64,000 nt of DNA from Mumia sp. ZJ1417 (GTDB lineage Bacteria; Actinomycetota; Actinomycetes; Propionibacteriales; Nocardioidaceae), in assembly GCF_014127285.1 (NCBI RefSeq), contig NZ_CP059901.1, positions 2,356,001-2,420,000 of the forward strand. Direction: 5' to 3'. Shown here one piece after another: positions 35,193-42,919 of this stretch. The notes beneath the pieces were generated by a model, which ran no database searches, was not told the origin of the DNA, and was given only the letters and a program-made list of their open reading frames with translations. The position numbers were made by a program, and so were the translations under genes. How positions within the stretch are numbered: the stretch's first letter is position 1; each line of letters opens with the position of its first letter.

Positions 35193-36434
35193 CTAGGGTC
35201 CGAGAAGCGCCAGCGGAACCACTCCGATGCCGTCAGCCCGGCGGTACGCGTAAGGTCCGGTCGTCACGACGATCCGATCGGCAACCCGCTCGCCGAGTTG
35301 CGCACCGAGCCAGTGGAGATGGCGTACGTCTCTGTCGTCGACCGTCGGAGCGAGTTTGACTTCGATGGCCACCACTCGCCGGTCTTCCCCCTCGACGATG
35401 AGGTCGACCTCGCGATCTGTGCTCTTCGTTCGGAGGTGGCCGACGCCTGCGTTGTTTGCTGCGGCGTAGACCCGCACGCTCTGCGTCACAAGCGACTCGA
35501 ACAGCGCACCAAGCCAGGTGCCCGTCGACGCTGACGCTCGACTGCCGTCGCCGCGAAGCAGGGCCTCCTTGCCAACGCCAACGAGCCGGGCCGCGAGGGC
35601 CGGGTCGACAAGATGGTGCTTGGGCGTACGGGTAAGCCGCTTGAGCGGGGCGAACACGGGGAGCCACGCGGGGACAGGGTCGAGGACGAAAAGTCGCTGC
35701 AGGTGATCGCGATAGGCGTCGACCGTCTGACGGGCGGGCTTGTCGTGATCACCTGCCGTCGCGGCGTCGAGGATGGCCGAATAGGCGGCGTCCGTGCTGG
35801 TAGCGGCCGCGTACGCGGCAAGCCACGCGCGCAACGTATGGGGGCGACGAACGTTGACACCGTTCTCCGGCAACTCGCGTTCGACGACACGGGTCACGTA
35901 GCTGTCGAGCTGGACCCCCAGCGCCCTTCCCGAGAGGTCGCGAATGCCGGGAAAGCCGGACCGCAGGATCTCATCGACATAGGCAGGAAGGTCGACATCG
36001 ACGTCGCCGCCGAGGTCTGGTCGACGACCAGTAAGAAGGTCGCCGAGCGAGACCATAGGCTCGACGAGCCCTCGCTCACTGAACGCCATCGGGCGCATCG
36101 CGAGACTCACGATCCGCCCGGCCCCTGAGTGGAGGCGAATACCGGGCCCCACACCCGCGGACCCTGCAAGGAGGTACTGCCCCCCAGAACTGTCGTCATC
36201 CACTGCCCGGCGCACCCTGTCCCAGACCGCGGGGAGAAGCTGCCACTCATCGAGGAGGACTGGTGGAGGCACCTGCGTGATGCGGTCGAGGTTCGCGGTG
36301 AGCACCTCCCGCTGCCGCGGGTCATCGAGCGACAGGACAGTCGATGCACGCTCGCCGGCGGTCGCGGTCTTACCCACCCCCTTAGCACCTTCGATCGCAA
36401 TCGCGGCCAATTGAGGGAGGAGCTCATCGAGCAC
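35193..36434 (-). CDS. AAA+ ATPase with DUF4143
   Basis: 413 residues. The P-loop AIAIEGAKGVGKTATA stands near residue 12 and LLDEWQLLPAVWDRVR gives the second acidic motif. The C-terminal DUF4143 region ends in an EVDLIVE-VAIEVK pattern like a PD-(D/E)XK nuclease fold (TDREVDLIVE, VVAIEVKLAP). This ATPase family is widespread with unknown role. The only start is GTG 36434. The ten in-frame codons before it encode RAYRRRILDD, which relatives have within their N-terminus, but a TAG at 36474-36476 precedes them with no start between. The real start may be non-standard or lost. Confidence 0.8.
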   Translation of the reverse strand: MLDELLPQLAAIAIEGAKGVGKTATAGERASTVLSLDDPRQREVLTANLDRITQVPPPVLLDEWQLLPAVWDRVRRAVDDDSSGGQYLLAGSAGVGPGIRLHSGAGRIVSLAMRPMAFSERGLVEPMVSLGDLLTGRRPDLGGDVDVDLPAYVDEILRSGFPGIRDLSGRALGVQLDSYVTRVVERELPENGVNVRRPHTLRAWLAAYAAATSTDAAYSAILDAATAGDHDKPARQTVDAYRDHLQRLFVLDPVPAWLPVFAPLKRLTRTPKHHLVDPALAARLVGVGKEALLRGDGSRASASTGTWLGALFESLVTQSVRVYAAANNAGVGHLRTKSTDREVDLIVEGEDRRVVAIEVKLAPTVDDRDVRHLHWLGAQLGERVADRIVVTTGPYAYRRADGIGVVPLALLGP

Positions 36435-36559
36435 GTCATCGAGGATCCGGCGACGGTATGCCCTTGCCCGAACCTAACAGATGGGCAGGTTTCTACTTAA
36501 CATTTGGACGCCCCTCTCTCTGACAAATGGTCGCGCGTGGGCGCATTCCACCCCCGTGG

Positions 36560-37468
36560 TCAGCGCATGAGCAGGTAGGTGATCGCGAAGGCCGCCAAGA
36601 AGAGGACGACGCACAGCACGAGCACGAGGATCGTCGGCACCTCGCGTCGTACGCGCGTGGGCCGGTCCTCGGACGCGATCCGCTCGAGCGCATCGGCGAG
36701 GGCGGCGGCCGACGCGGGTCGCTTGCTCGGCTCCCAGCTCAGCGCACGCGCCAGCAGCGGGTCGAGCTCGGCAGGCAGATCCACGGCCGCCGCGATCGGC
36801 GCGGGCTTGGTGTCGGGCCGACGGGCCACGACGGCCGCTGCGGTGGAGTCGTCGTACGGGGGCCGCCCGCTGAGCAGGTGGTAGGTCACGGCGGCGACCG
36901 CATAGACGTCGGCGCGCGCGTCGAAGCCGTCGCTCTGGTGAGCCTGCTCGGGCGCCATGTAGAGCGGCGTGCCGGTGGTGACAGTGAGCCCGGACGCCTC
37001 GGCGAGCACCTTGGCGCTCCCCAGGTCGGAGACGAGGAGGCGCGGCGGCGTCGTACGGTCGTCGACGAGCAGGTTGCTCGGCTTGACGTCGCGATGCACG
37101 ACCCCGGCCTCGTGGAGCACGTGGAGTGCACGCGCGGCCTCGACCCCGTACGCGAGTGCCTGGCGGCTGTCCAGCCCGTCCATCCGGTCGGCGAGCGTGC
37201 CACCGGGGACGTACTCCATCACGATGTACGGCCGATCGTCGCTGACCCCGATGTCGAACACCCGCACCACACGCGGGTCGTCCACACGCCGCAGCAGTCG
37301 CGCCTCGGTGAGGAACCGCTCGCGCACGTCGGCGTTGTGCACCCAGTTGTCCGCGAGCACCTTGACGGCGACGTGTGCTTCGAGGTTGGGGTCCTCGCCG
37401 AGCCAGACGGTCGCGAACGCACCTGAGCCGAGGACACGCACCAGGCGATAGCGCCCGAGCTGCTTCAT
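36560..37468 (-). CDS. membrane-tethered Ser/Thr protein kinase
   Basis: 302 residues. Kinase landmarks: glycine loop VLGSGAFATVWLG, Lys in VAVKVLA, catalytic HRDVKPSNLLV, DLG in place of DFG, and YMAPEQ. The domain ends near residue 255 and is followed by a basic linker (RPTRVRREV). One C-terminal membrane helix ends at the last residues (LFLAAFAITYLLMR), so it has no outer sensor domain. The ATG at 37468 sits 6 nt after TATCTT, suggesting a leaderless mRNA; an upstream ATG at 37489 is alternative. The gene is divergent from an ECF sigma factor just 19 bp away, so they may form one signalling unit. Confidence 0.87.
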   Translation of the reverse strand: MKQLGRYRLVRVLGSGAFATVWLGEDPNLEAHVAVKVLADNWVHNADVRERFLTEARLLRRVDDPRVVRVFDIGVSDDRPYIVMEYVPGGTLADRMDGLDSRQALAYGVEAARALHVLHEAGVVHRDVKPSNLLVDDRTTPPRLLVSDLGSAKVLAEASGLTVTTGTPLYMAPEQAHQSDGFDARADVYAVAAVTYHLLSGRPPYDDSTAAAVVARRPDTKPAPIAAAVDLPAELDPLLARALSWEPSKRPASAAALADALERIASEDRPTRVRREVPTILVLVLCVVLFLAAFAITYLLMR

Positions 37469-37487
37469 GCCGCCAAGATAGTGGTCC
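37469..37487. promoter_or_regulatory. 19-bp divergent promoter with overlapping -10 boxes
   Basis: On the plus strand GATAGT (37477-37482) lies 5 nt before the sigma-factor ATG. On the minus strand TATCTT (37480-37475) lies 6 nt before the kinase ATG. The two -10 candidates share four bases, so RNA polymerase could not serve both at once. Confidence 0.5.
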
Positions 37488-38045
37488 ATGAGCTCCCACT
37501 CCCCCGGCCAGGTGCCGGACGACCTGGTCGCGCGGGCGCGTTCGGGCGATCCCGATGCGCTCGAGGAGCTGCTCGCGCTCGTCCGCCCGATGGTCGTACG
37601 GCGCTGCTCGCGCTTCCTGCCGCACACCGAGGACGCCGAGGATGCGGCGCAGGACGCGCTCGTCGCGATCGCGCAGAACATCGCGGGCTATACGGGCACG
37701 GGCTCGTTCGCGGGCTGGGTCACCGTGATCGCCTCGAACAGCGCGCGGATGACGTACCGGCGCATGCGACAGGGCGCGAGCAACCGCGGCGTACCGGACC
37801 TTCCCGAGACCGCCGATCCGCGGACGACCAGCGTCATCGCAGGGACGCGGCTCGACCTCATGGAGGCGCTCGACCAGCTGGAGCAGAGCAAGCCGCAGGT
37901 CGTGGAGCCGTTCGTGCTGCGCGACCTCGGCGCGCTGCCGTACGCCGAGATCGCCACCCTCACGGGCACGTCGGTCGGCACCGTACGGGACCGCATCCAC
38001 GCGGCGCGGACGTTCATGCGCGCGGCACTTCGGACGACGCTGTGA
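37488..38045 (+). CDS. ECF-type RNA polymerase sigma factor
   Basis: 185 residues. Region 2 (RARSGDPDALEELLALVRPM, then AQDALVAIAQNIAGY with GSFAGWVTVIASN) and region 4 (LPYAEIATLTGTSVGTVRDRIHAARTFM) are both complete. ECF factors direct transcription of small stress regulons. No anti-sigma gene is visible. The divergent kinase and the downstream membrane-anchored gene are the likely partners. Confidence 0.88.
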   Translation: MSSHSPGQVPDDLVARARSGDPDALEELLALVRPMVVRRCSRFLPHTEDAEDAAQDALVAIAQNIAGYTGTGSFAGWVTVIASNSARMTYRRMRQGASNRGVPDLPETADPRTTSVIAGTRLDLMEALDQLEQSKPQVVEPFVLRDLGALPYAEIATLTGTSVGTVRDRIHAARTFMRAALRTTL

Positions 38046-38112
38046 ACACGGCGGAGAAATTCTTGGCCGCCCTCGCCAACAAAAGTGCTGGCGCCTGCAT
38101 CAGAGGGAGTGA

Positions 38113-38131
38113 AGGGGCGCAAGAAGCGCCC
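38113..38131. terminator. hairpin between sigma factor and anchored protein
   Basis: GGGGCGC-aagaa-GCGCCCC forms a 7-bp stem. It may terminate or attenuate transcription from the sigma gene. The next gene's ribosome site starts 8 nt downstream. Confidence 0.5.
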
Positions 38132-38151
38132 CCACAGCAGGAGGAACGCTC

Positions 38152-38907
38152 ATGAGGATCGACTACGCCGTCATCGCCGCCGCCGCCGCAGTCCTGACCG
38201 GAGTCGGCGGCGCGGCCGCCGTCGTCCAGGTGAGCAGCGACGCTGACCCGAGCACGCAGCTGCCGTCGGCCACGAGCCCGGCGCCGACCTCGACCTCGGC
38301 GCCGACCGCCAGCACCACGACCGCCGCCACCACTGCGACCACGGCACCCGCGAGCGCGGATCCCTCGACGTCCCCCACCACAACGGCCGCAGACCCGGCC
38401 ACGACCGACGCCCTGAGCGAGGAGAACGTCATCCGCGAGCGCCTCTACTACGACGTGACCCGCCACTCGTTTACCCAGGAGCAGACTTCGTTCCTGCCGC
38501 TCGGGCCATGCACCGGCGACCTCGAGCTAGGTGACGCCATCGGCGACGACGTCACGCGCATCGACGCGAAGCTCGTCGGTGCCGGTGGCCGGTACGTCAT
38601 CGAGCAGCTCGCGGAGACGGACACCCCGAACCTCGCGGCTCAGGCGGCGGAGACGATCGTGACGCTGGTCGATGAGTGCGAGGCGATCCAGGGCGGCGAC
38701 TTCGGGTACGGCGACCCGGTGCTCGTGTCCTCCGAGCCGCACCACATGATCTGGTACTTCCCGGCGTTCGACTCCGACTCGGTGGCCGGTGGCTACGCCG
38801 TGTTCAACGTCGGCAAGCGCGTCGGTGTGCTCGAGGTCAACGACGCGGTCGGCGAGAAGAAGGTCGAGCTGCTGGCCAAGGAAGCAGCGAGGATCGCCGG
38901 CGACTAG
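38152..38907 (+). CDS. membrane-anchored protein with Ser/Thr/Pro-rich linker
   Basis: 251 residues with a GGAGGA ribosome site 6 nt before the ATG. An N-terminal hydrophobic anchor (YAVIAAAAAVLTGVGGAAAVV) is followed by a low-complexity Thr/Ser/Ala/Pro linker (about 35-85) and a globular outer domain containing two Cys (LGPCTGDLEL and LVDECEAI), probably a disulfide. The domain resembles extracellular sensor domains linked to mycobacterial Ser/Thr kinases only in general style. Following an ECF sigma gene and opposite a kinase lacking a sensor, it may supply the outer part of the pathway. Function unknown. Confidence 0.65.
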   Translation: MRIDYAVIAAAAAVLTGVGGAAAVVQVSSDADPSTQLPSATSPAPTSTSAPTASTTTAATTATTAPASADPSTSPTTTAADPATTDALSEENVIRERLYYDVTRHSFTQEQTSFLPLGPCTGDLELGDAIGDDVTRIDAKLVGAGGRYVIEQLAETDTPNLAAQAAETIVTLVDECEAIQGGDFGYGDPVLVSSEPHHMIWYFPAFDSDSVAGGYAVFNVGKRVGVLEVNDAVGEKKVELLAKEAARIAGD

Positions 38908-38919
38908 CGACGCGACGGC

Positions 38920-40170
38920 CTACCGACGCGTCGTCCCGGCCTTGTGCCGGGTGACCTTCCCGCCGTTCTTGAGCGCCGTCGTGCGGATCGCCGGGGACGA
39001 TGTGATCCGCTGGCGGTCGCCGTCATCAGAGTCGCTGTCGTCGCTCGAGCCGTCTTCGAGGTCCATGTTGTCGCTCGACTCGTCCGAGGAGTCGTCGAAC
39101 TTCGACGGCTCGTCGTACGAGGAAGCACTCTCAGGCTCGTGGCGCGCCCGCTTGAGGGGACGTTCGCGGGTGTCGGAGTTGTCATCGTCGTCGTCACGAT
39201 CCCGCTTGTTCGACCCACCGCGCGCGCCGATGCGAGCGGGGGGGCCGCCGAGGTACTTGCGGGTCTCCGACCCCTCCGTCCCGAGGCTCGTGACGTAACC
39301 GATCGTGTTGTACGCCTTGCCGTTCCGGAAGTCCTCCAGTGCCTGCGGCTCCGCGTGAGGCGTGAGCGTGAGGACGTTGTCGCCGAACGTGACGCAGCTG
39401 GCAGCATTGGGGAACGCGACCTTGAGCATCGGGTCGGTGAACATACGTTGAACGAGGTCGGCTCGCCCCTTCCGCAAGAAGCAGTGCGTCCAGATCGTCC
39501 AGTACCCGGTGCTGATGATCGCGTAGGCGACGGGTGCCGGGAAGGACGGATCGTTCCCCGCGATCACGGGTGTGCCGGCCTCGACGGCCGCTGCCGCGGC
39601 GAAGGCGTTCTTGCGGCTCGCGACGCGCATGTCGGCAGCGAGTTCGCGACTGAAGGCACTGGTGGTGGTCCGAGCATTGAGTCCCCAGAGACCGATGGTG
39701 GCGTCCGCACGGTCGGCGAACCCGGGGGTGGTGAGGGCGTCCTCGAGCTCGCTGTCGACCTTCAGGGTGATCTTGGTCTGGGAGAAGAGGTCCTGCTTGA
39801 AGGCGTCCAGGCCCTGGTAGGCGGAGGTCTGGCCGTCGCCGTCGAACCGGAACGCACTGAACGTGTTCACAGCATCCGGCCACAGGTAGGCGCCGAGACC
39901 GGTCGTCGTCTTGACCTTGGCCGACTTGCGCACGTTGCACGCCCCGCACGCGACGACGTACTGGATCTCGAACGTCTCGAACTCCGCCGCGGCGGCGTTG
40001 GTGTTCGCCTGCTTGGCGACGCGGTGCTCGACCTGGACGCCGGACGGGAGAGGCGCCTCGCAGGCGACACAGTAGGCGCCGAACGTCCGGACGAGCGTCG
40101 CGCCGTACACGTCATAGCTCATCTTGGGCGTGCGCTTCACCGTCTGCACGGGGCGGTCGACCACTCTCAC
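38920..40170 (-). CDS. HNH-type nuclease with acidic, NLS-like tail
   Basis: 416 residues. An HNH zinc fold lies near residues 30-90: CVAC, VEHRVAKQANTN, then CGACNVRKSAKV, giving two CxxC pairs and the EH pair expected in the active site. The middle 200 residues are unrecognised. The tail from about residue 322 is very unlike bacterial sequence: NKRDRDDDDDNSDTRE, PLKRARHE (like a nuclear-localisation signal) and a Ser/Asp run DGSSDDSDSDDGD. The GTG start overlaps the stop of the large upstream gene as GTGA, so the two are co-translated. Possible toxin or effector; the DNA-cutting activity is inferred from the fold. Confidence 0.65.
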   Translation of the reverse strand: MRVVDRPVQTVKRTPKMSYDVYGATLVRTFGAYCVACEAPLPSGVQVEHRVAKQANTNAAAAEFETFEIQYVVACGACNVRKSAKVKTTTGLGAYLWPDAVNTFSAFRFDGDGQTSAYQGLDAFKQDLFSQTKITLKVDSELEDALTTPGFADRADATIGLWGLNARTTTSAFSRELAADMRVASRKNAFAAAAAVEAGTPVIAGNDPSFPAPVAYAIISTGYWTIWTHCFLRKGRADLVQRMFTDPMLKVAFPNAASCVTFGDNVLTLTPHAEPQALEDFRNGKAYNTIGYVTSLGTEGSETRKYLGGPPARIGARGGSNKRDRDDDDDNSDTRERPLKRARHEPESASSYDEPSKFDDSSDESSDNMDLEDGSSDDSDSDDGDRQRITSSPAIRTTALKNGGKVTRHKAGTTRR

Positions 40171-42782
40171 GACGGTGCCTGCGCCTGCCGGCCGTTGTGC
40201 GGCGCCGAGAGCACCCCGAGCTGTGGGTTCGCGATCTGCAGCGGCGGTGACGGGAATCCGTTGCGGAACCCGGCGACGGCCTCGACGAGCTTCGTGTAGC
40301 CGTCGAGTTCGCTGGCCTGCGCGCCGCCGGCCGACCTCAGGATGGCGGTGATCGCCTCCGTCTGGTCGTTCTCCAGCGTGACGCGGCGGGCTTCCTGCTC
40401 CTGCAGGACCGTCGAGTAGGTGTCGAGCGCGTTGCCCGTGCCGATGTAGGCGTCGACCATGACACCGTCGGTGCGCATCACCGTTCGGTTCGTCGACAGC
40501 ACGATGCCGGGAACGGTGAACCCGGCCGGCTCGCCATCGATGGTGACCGCGCTGGTGTGCGCGAGGTTCACGCGGTAGTGGCGGGACGACGCATCTCCCC
40601 TCGTCTCCGCGCTCGAGAGGATGAAGCCTTGGTCGCTCTGCAGGTTGTTCGTTCCGGTGATCGCGTTGACTTCGCGCGTGACCTCGGCGCGTGCGCTCGC
40701 GGGGTCGAGGGTGTCGCTGTGGCGGGCGATGAGGATCTCTGCCTGGTGCAACGGCACCTCATCACGGGACTCTCGCAGCCCGTCGAAGTACGCCACTCTG
40801 ACGTCGGTCAGATGAAGGACGGTGAGGTACTCCTGGTTCATCTGCCGGAAGACGTAGTTGAGAGTGCGTGACAGGTTGATGTTCTCGAGCACCCGCTCGT
40901 TGTCGGCCTCCTCCCACGACTCCTCGGCGACCTCATCCGCGGTCGTCACGGAGACCTCTCGGGCGGCCGAGGCGCGTGACGTGTGCTTGTCGAGCGCGTT
41001 GACCGTTGCCTTGGCGAAGGTCTCCCGATCGGCGGTGCTGTTGCCTTTCACGCCGCCGGAGACGTCGACGCTCGCGCTCCCCCACCCCCACGTCGCGTCG
41101 CCCCTCGCCTCGATGTCGGCGTGGTACTCGAAGCTGCTGGCAATGTCGCTGCTCGTCGAGTCCTCCTGCATCGCGAGACGTTCGAACTCCGACTCGGCCT
41201 CACGGCTGGAGGAGTCCAGCACCGACGACGCTCGGGCGGACGTGACGGACTTGCGGTGATAGCTGCGGACCTGCATGCGCACCTTCTCGCCCGGCAGCAG
41301 GGTGAGCGTCTTCAGGGTGCGGCCGGCGCCGTACCGGCCGAGAAAGCTCGTGAGGCTGTAGGTCTCGATGAACAGCAGCCGGGGCCGCGGCTCGGTCGCC
41401 GTCCTTGGCGGGACGAGACGCCAGAGGTACGACCCGTCCGCGCTCGGATAGACGACGAGCTGGCTGTTGGAGTCCAGGATCGCTGTGGCGAGCTTGTCGG
41501 GGTCCACACCCTTCAGCGCCAGCCTGACACCGGCCATGGTGACGCCGTCCATCGACCCGGCCATCAGGGGGAAGGAGTTGGGGTTGAGGTAGCCGATCGT
41601 CTGCGCGAGCACGATGTCGTCCCGCAGCGCGATCTGCGTACGGGCGGGGCGATCCGTCTCCTGGCGGCGGTAGTCGTCGTGGGTCGTGAGTGGGTGAAGC
41701 ACTCCTCCTCCGCCGCCTCCTCCTCCGCCCGGGCCTGACCCTATTGAGGACGAGGGTCCAGAGATCACGTTGGGTGGCCCCGTCTGGCCGGGTGTGCTGG
41801 CGGGCGCGACGAGAGGCTCGCTCGTGCTCGTGCTCGTGCTCGGCGCGACATCCTGCTTGGGCGCCGTTGCCGGTTGGACCGCGAGCTCGACGACGCGACG
41901 GCCGGTGTGGACGACGTTGTCGGGCAGCTTCTGCGAGATGGTCATGCGGTCGGCGTCGCCCTCGGGTACCGGCACGGTCGGAACCTCGGGTGGCAGCGGC
42001 GTCCGCGCCGGCGGCTGCGCGGGCGGCGCCGGGATGGGCTCGCTGAGGGTCGGAACGTCACCCAGCTCCGAAGCGTCGACGATCACCGTCCGCAGGTCCA
42101 GCCCTGGCGGGTAGAGATTGATCGCCTGGTCAGCAGCCGGGCCTTTGCGGACGATCCAGGGCACGGCGGAGTCGACCAACCATTCGGCGGGCACATCGTG
42201 ATCCGTCACGGAGTCCTGATTGGCCGTCTGGCGGATCTCCTGCGGGGTGAGGCGACGCGTCCAGAGTCGGCCACCGGCGAAATCGCACGTCGCTGAGAAG
42301 TGGTCCCCGAAGACGCTGCTGAACTCGATGTCATTGATCGGCAGACCCACACCCGCGATCGTGGTGGGCAGGCTGATGACCAGCGTCCCGTCGAGGGACA
42401 GCTCGATCACGGTGCCATCGACGGCGACCGACACGCGGACCCAGCTGTCGTTCGCCGGCACCTCCCTGCTGGCGCTGAAGCCGTGCCCGTCCCGCCCGAT
42501 CGTGCCGCCGGGGGCGTCGAACGCCACCTCGGCGTTGGCCACGGGCGCATCGGTGCTGATGTCACCCACCAGCACCGTCCATCGCGCACCTACCGCGACG
42601 GCACGCACGCCGACCGCGAGCTTGGCGAACCCGCTCGTCATCACCGCGATCGGATAGGCGCCGTACGTCCCGTCGAGCTGGGCGAGGCGCACCCACGACT
42701 CCACCGTGAACGCTGCGAACGGGCCACCGCTGACGGGCGCGTTCAGCATGAACCTCTGGCCGGCCGTGCTGACCGCTTTCAT
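40167..42782 (-). CDS. LamG-domain, proline-rich protein with novel C-terminal domain
   Basis: About 871 residues from the ATG at 42782, preceded by AGGGGGA. Residues 1-200 read as a concanavalin/LamG beta-sandwich (FTVESWVRLAQLDGTYGAYP, WVRVSVAVDGTVIELSLDG). Residues about 230-375 are a Pro/Ala/Ser/Gly linker ending in a run of Gly. The 490-residue C-terminus is unrecognised. It has a conserved-looking motif LLPGEKVRMQVRSYHRKS, an alpha-helical Ser-rich segment, and a glycine/Ser stretch WGWGSASVDVSGGVKG that resembles membrane-inserting or pore-type hairpins. It has no signal peptide, so export would need another route. It is coupled to the HNH nuclease gene, which suggests carrier plus cargo. 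Function unknown. Confidence 0.6.
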   Translation of the reverse strand: MKAVSTAGQRFMLNAPVSGGPFAAFTVESWVRLAQLDGTYGAYPIAVMTSGFAKLAVGVRAVAVGARWTVLVGDISTDAPVANAEVAFDAPGGTIGRDGHGFSASREVPANDSWVRVSVAVDGTVIELSLDGTLVISLPTTIAGVGLPINDIEFSSVFGDHFSATCDFAGGRLWTRRLTPQEIRQTANQDSVTDHDVPAEWLVDSAVPWIVRKGPAADQAINLYPPGLDLRTVIVDASELGDVPTLSEPIPAPPAQPPARTPLPPEVPTVPVPEGDADRMTISQKLPDNVVHTGRRVVELAVQPATAPKQDVAPSTSTSTSEPLVAPASTPGQTGPPNVISGPSSSIGSGPGGGGGGGGGVLHPLTTHDDYRRQETDRPARTQIALRDDIVLAQTIGYLNPNSFPLMAGSMDGVTMAGVRLALKGVDPDKLATAILDSNSQLVVYPSADGSYLWRLVPPRTATEPRPRLLFIETYSLTSFLGRYGAGRTLKTLTLLPGEKVRMQVRSYHRKSVTSARASSVLDSSSREAESEFERLAMQEDSTSSDIASSFEYHADIEARGDATWGWGSASVDVSGGVKGNSTADRETFAKATVNALDKHTSRASAAREVSVTTADEVAEESWEEADNERVLENINLSRTLNYVFRQMNQEYLTVLHLTDVRVAYFDGLRESRDEVPLHQAEILIARHSDTLDPASARAEVTREVNAITGTNNLQSDQGFILSSAETRGDASSRHYRVNLAHTSAVTIDGEPAGFTVPGIVLSTNRTVMRTDGVMVDAYIGTGNALDTYSTVLQEQEARRVTLENDQTEAITAILRSAGGAQASELDGYTKLVEAVAGFRNGFPSPPLQIANPQLGVLSAPHNGRQAQAPS

Positions 42783-42919
42783 GGATCCCCCTGTGTGCGT
42801 CGGTGCCATGCAGGCTAGGGAGAACTGACGGCCGACGAGGGGAATTGCGCGAAGCGGTCGCAGAGGGTGTCGTGAGGGAACTGATGTCCTTCCGCCTCCG
42901 GACGCCGTCGACGAGCAGA

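Noticed and set aside
41690-41740. Run of CTCC/GCC repeats as a regulatory repeat
   Set aside because: It encodes the Gly-rich end of the LamG protein's linker and needs no other explanation.
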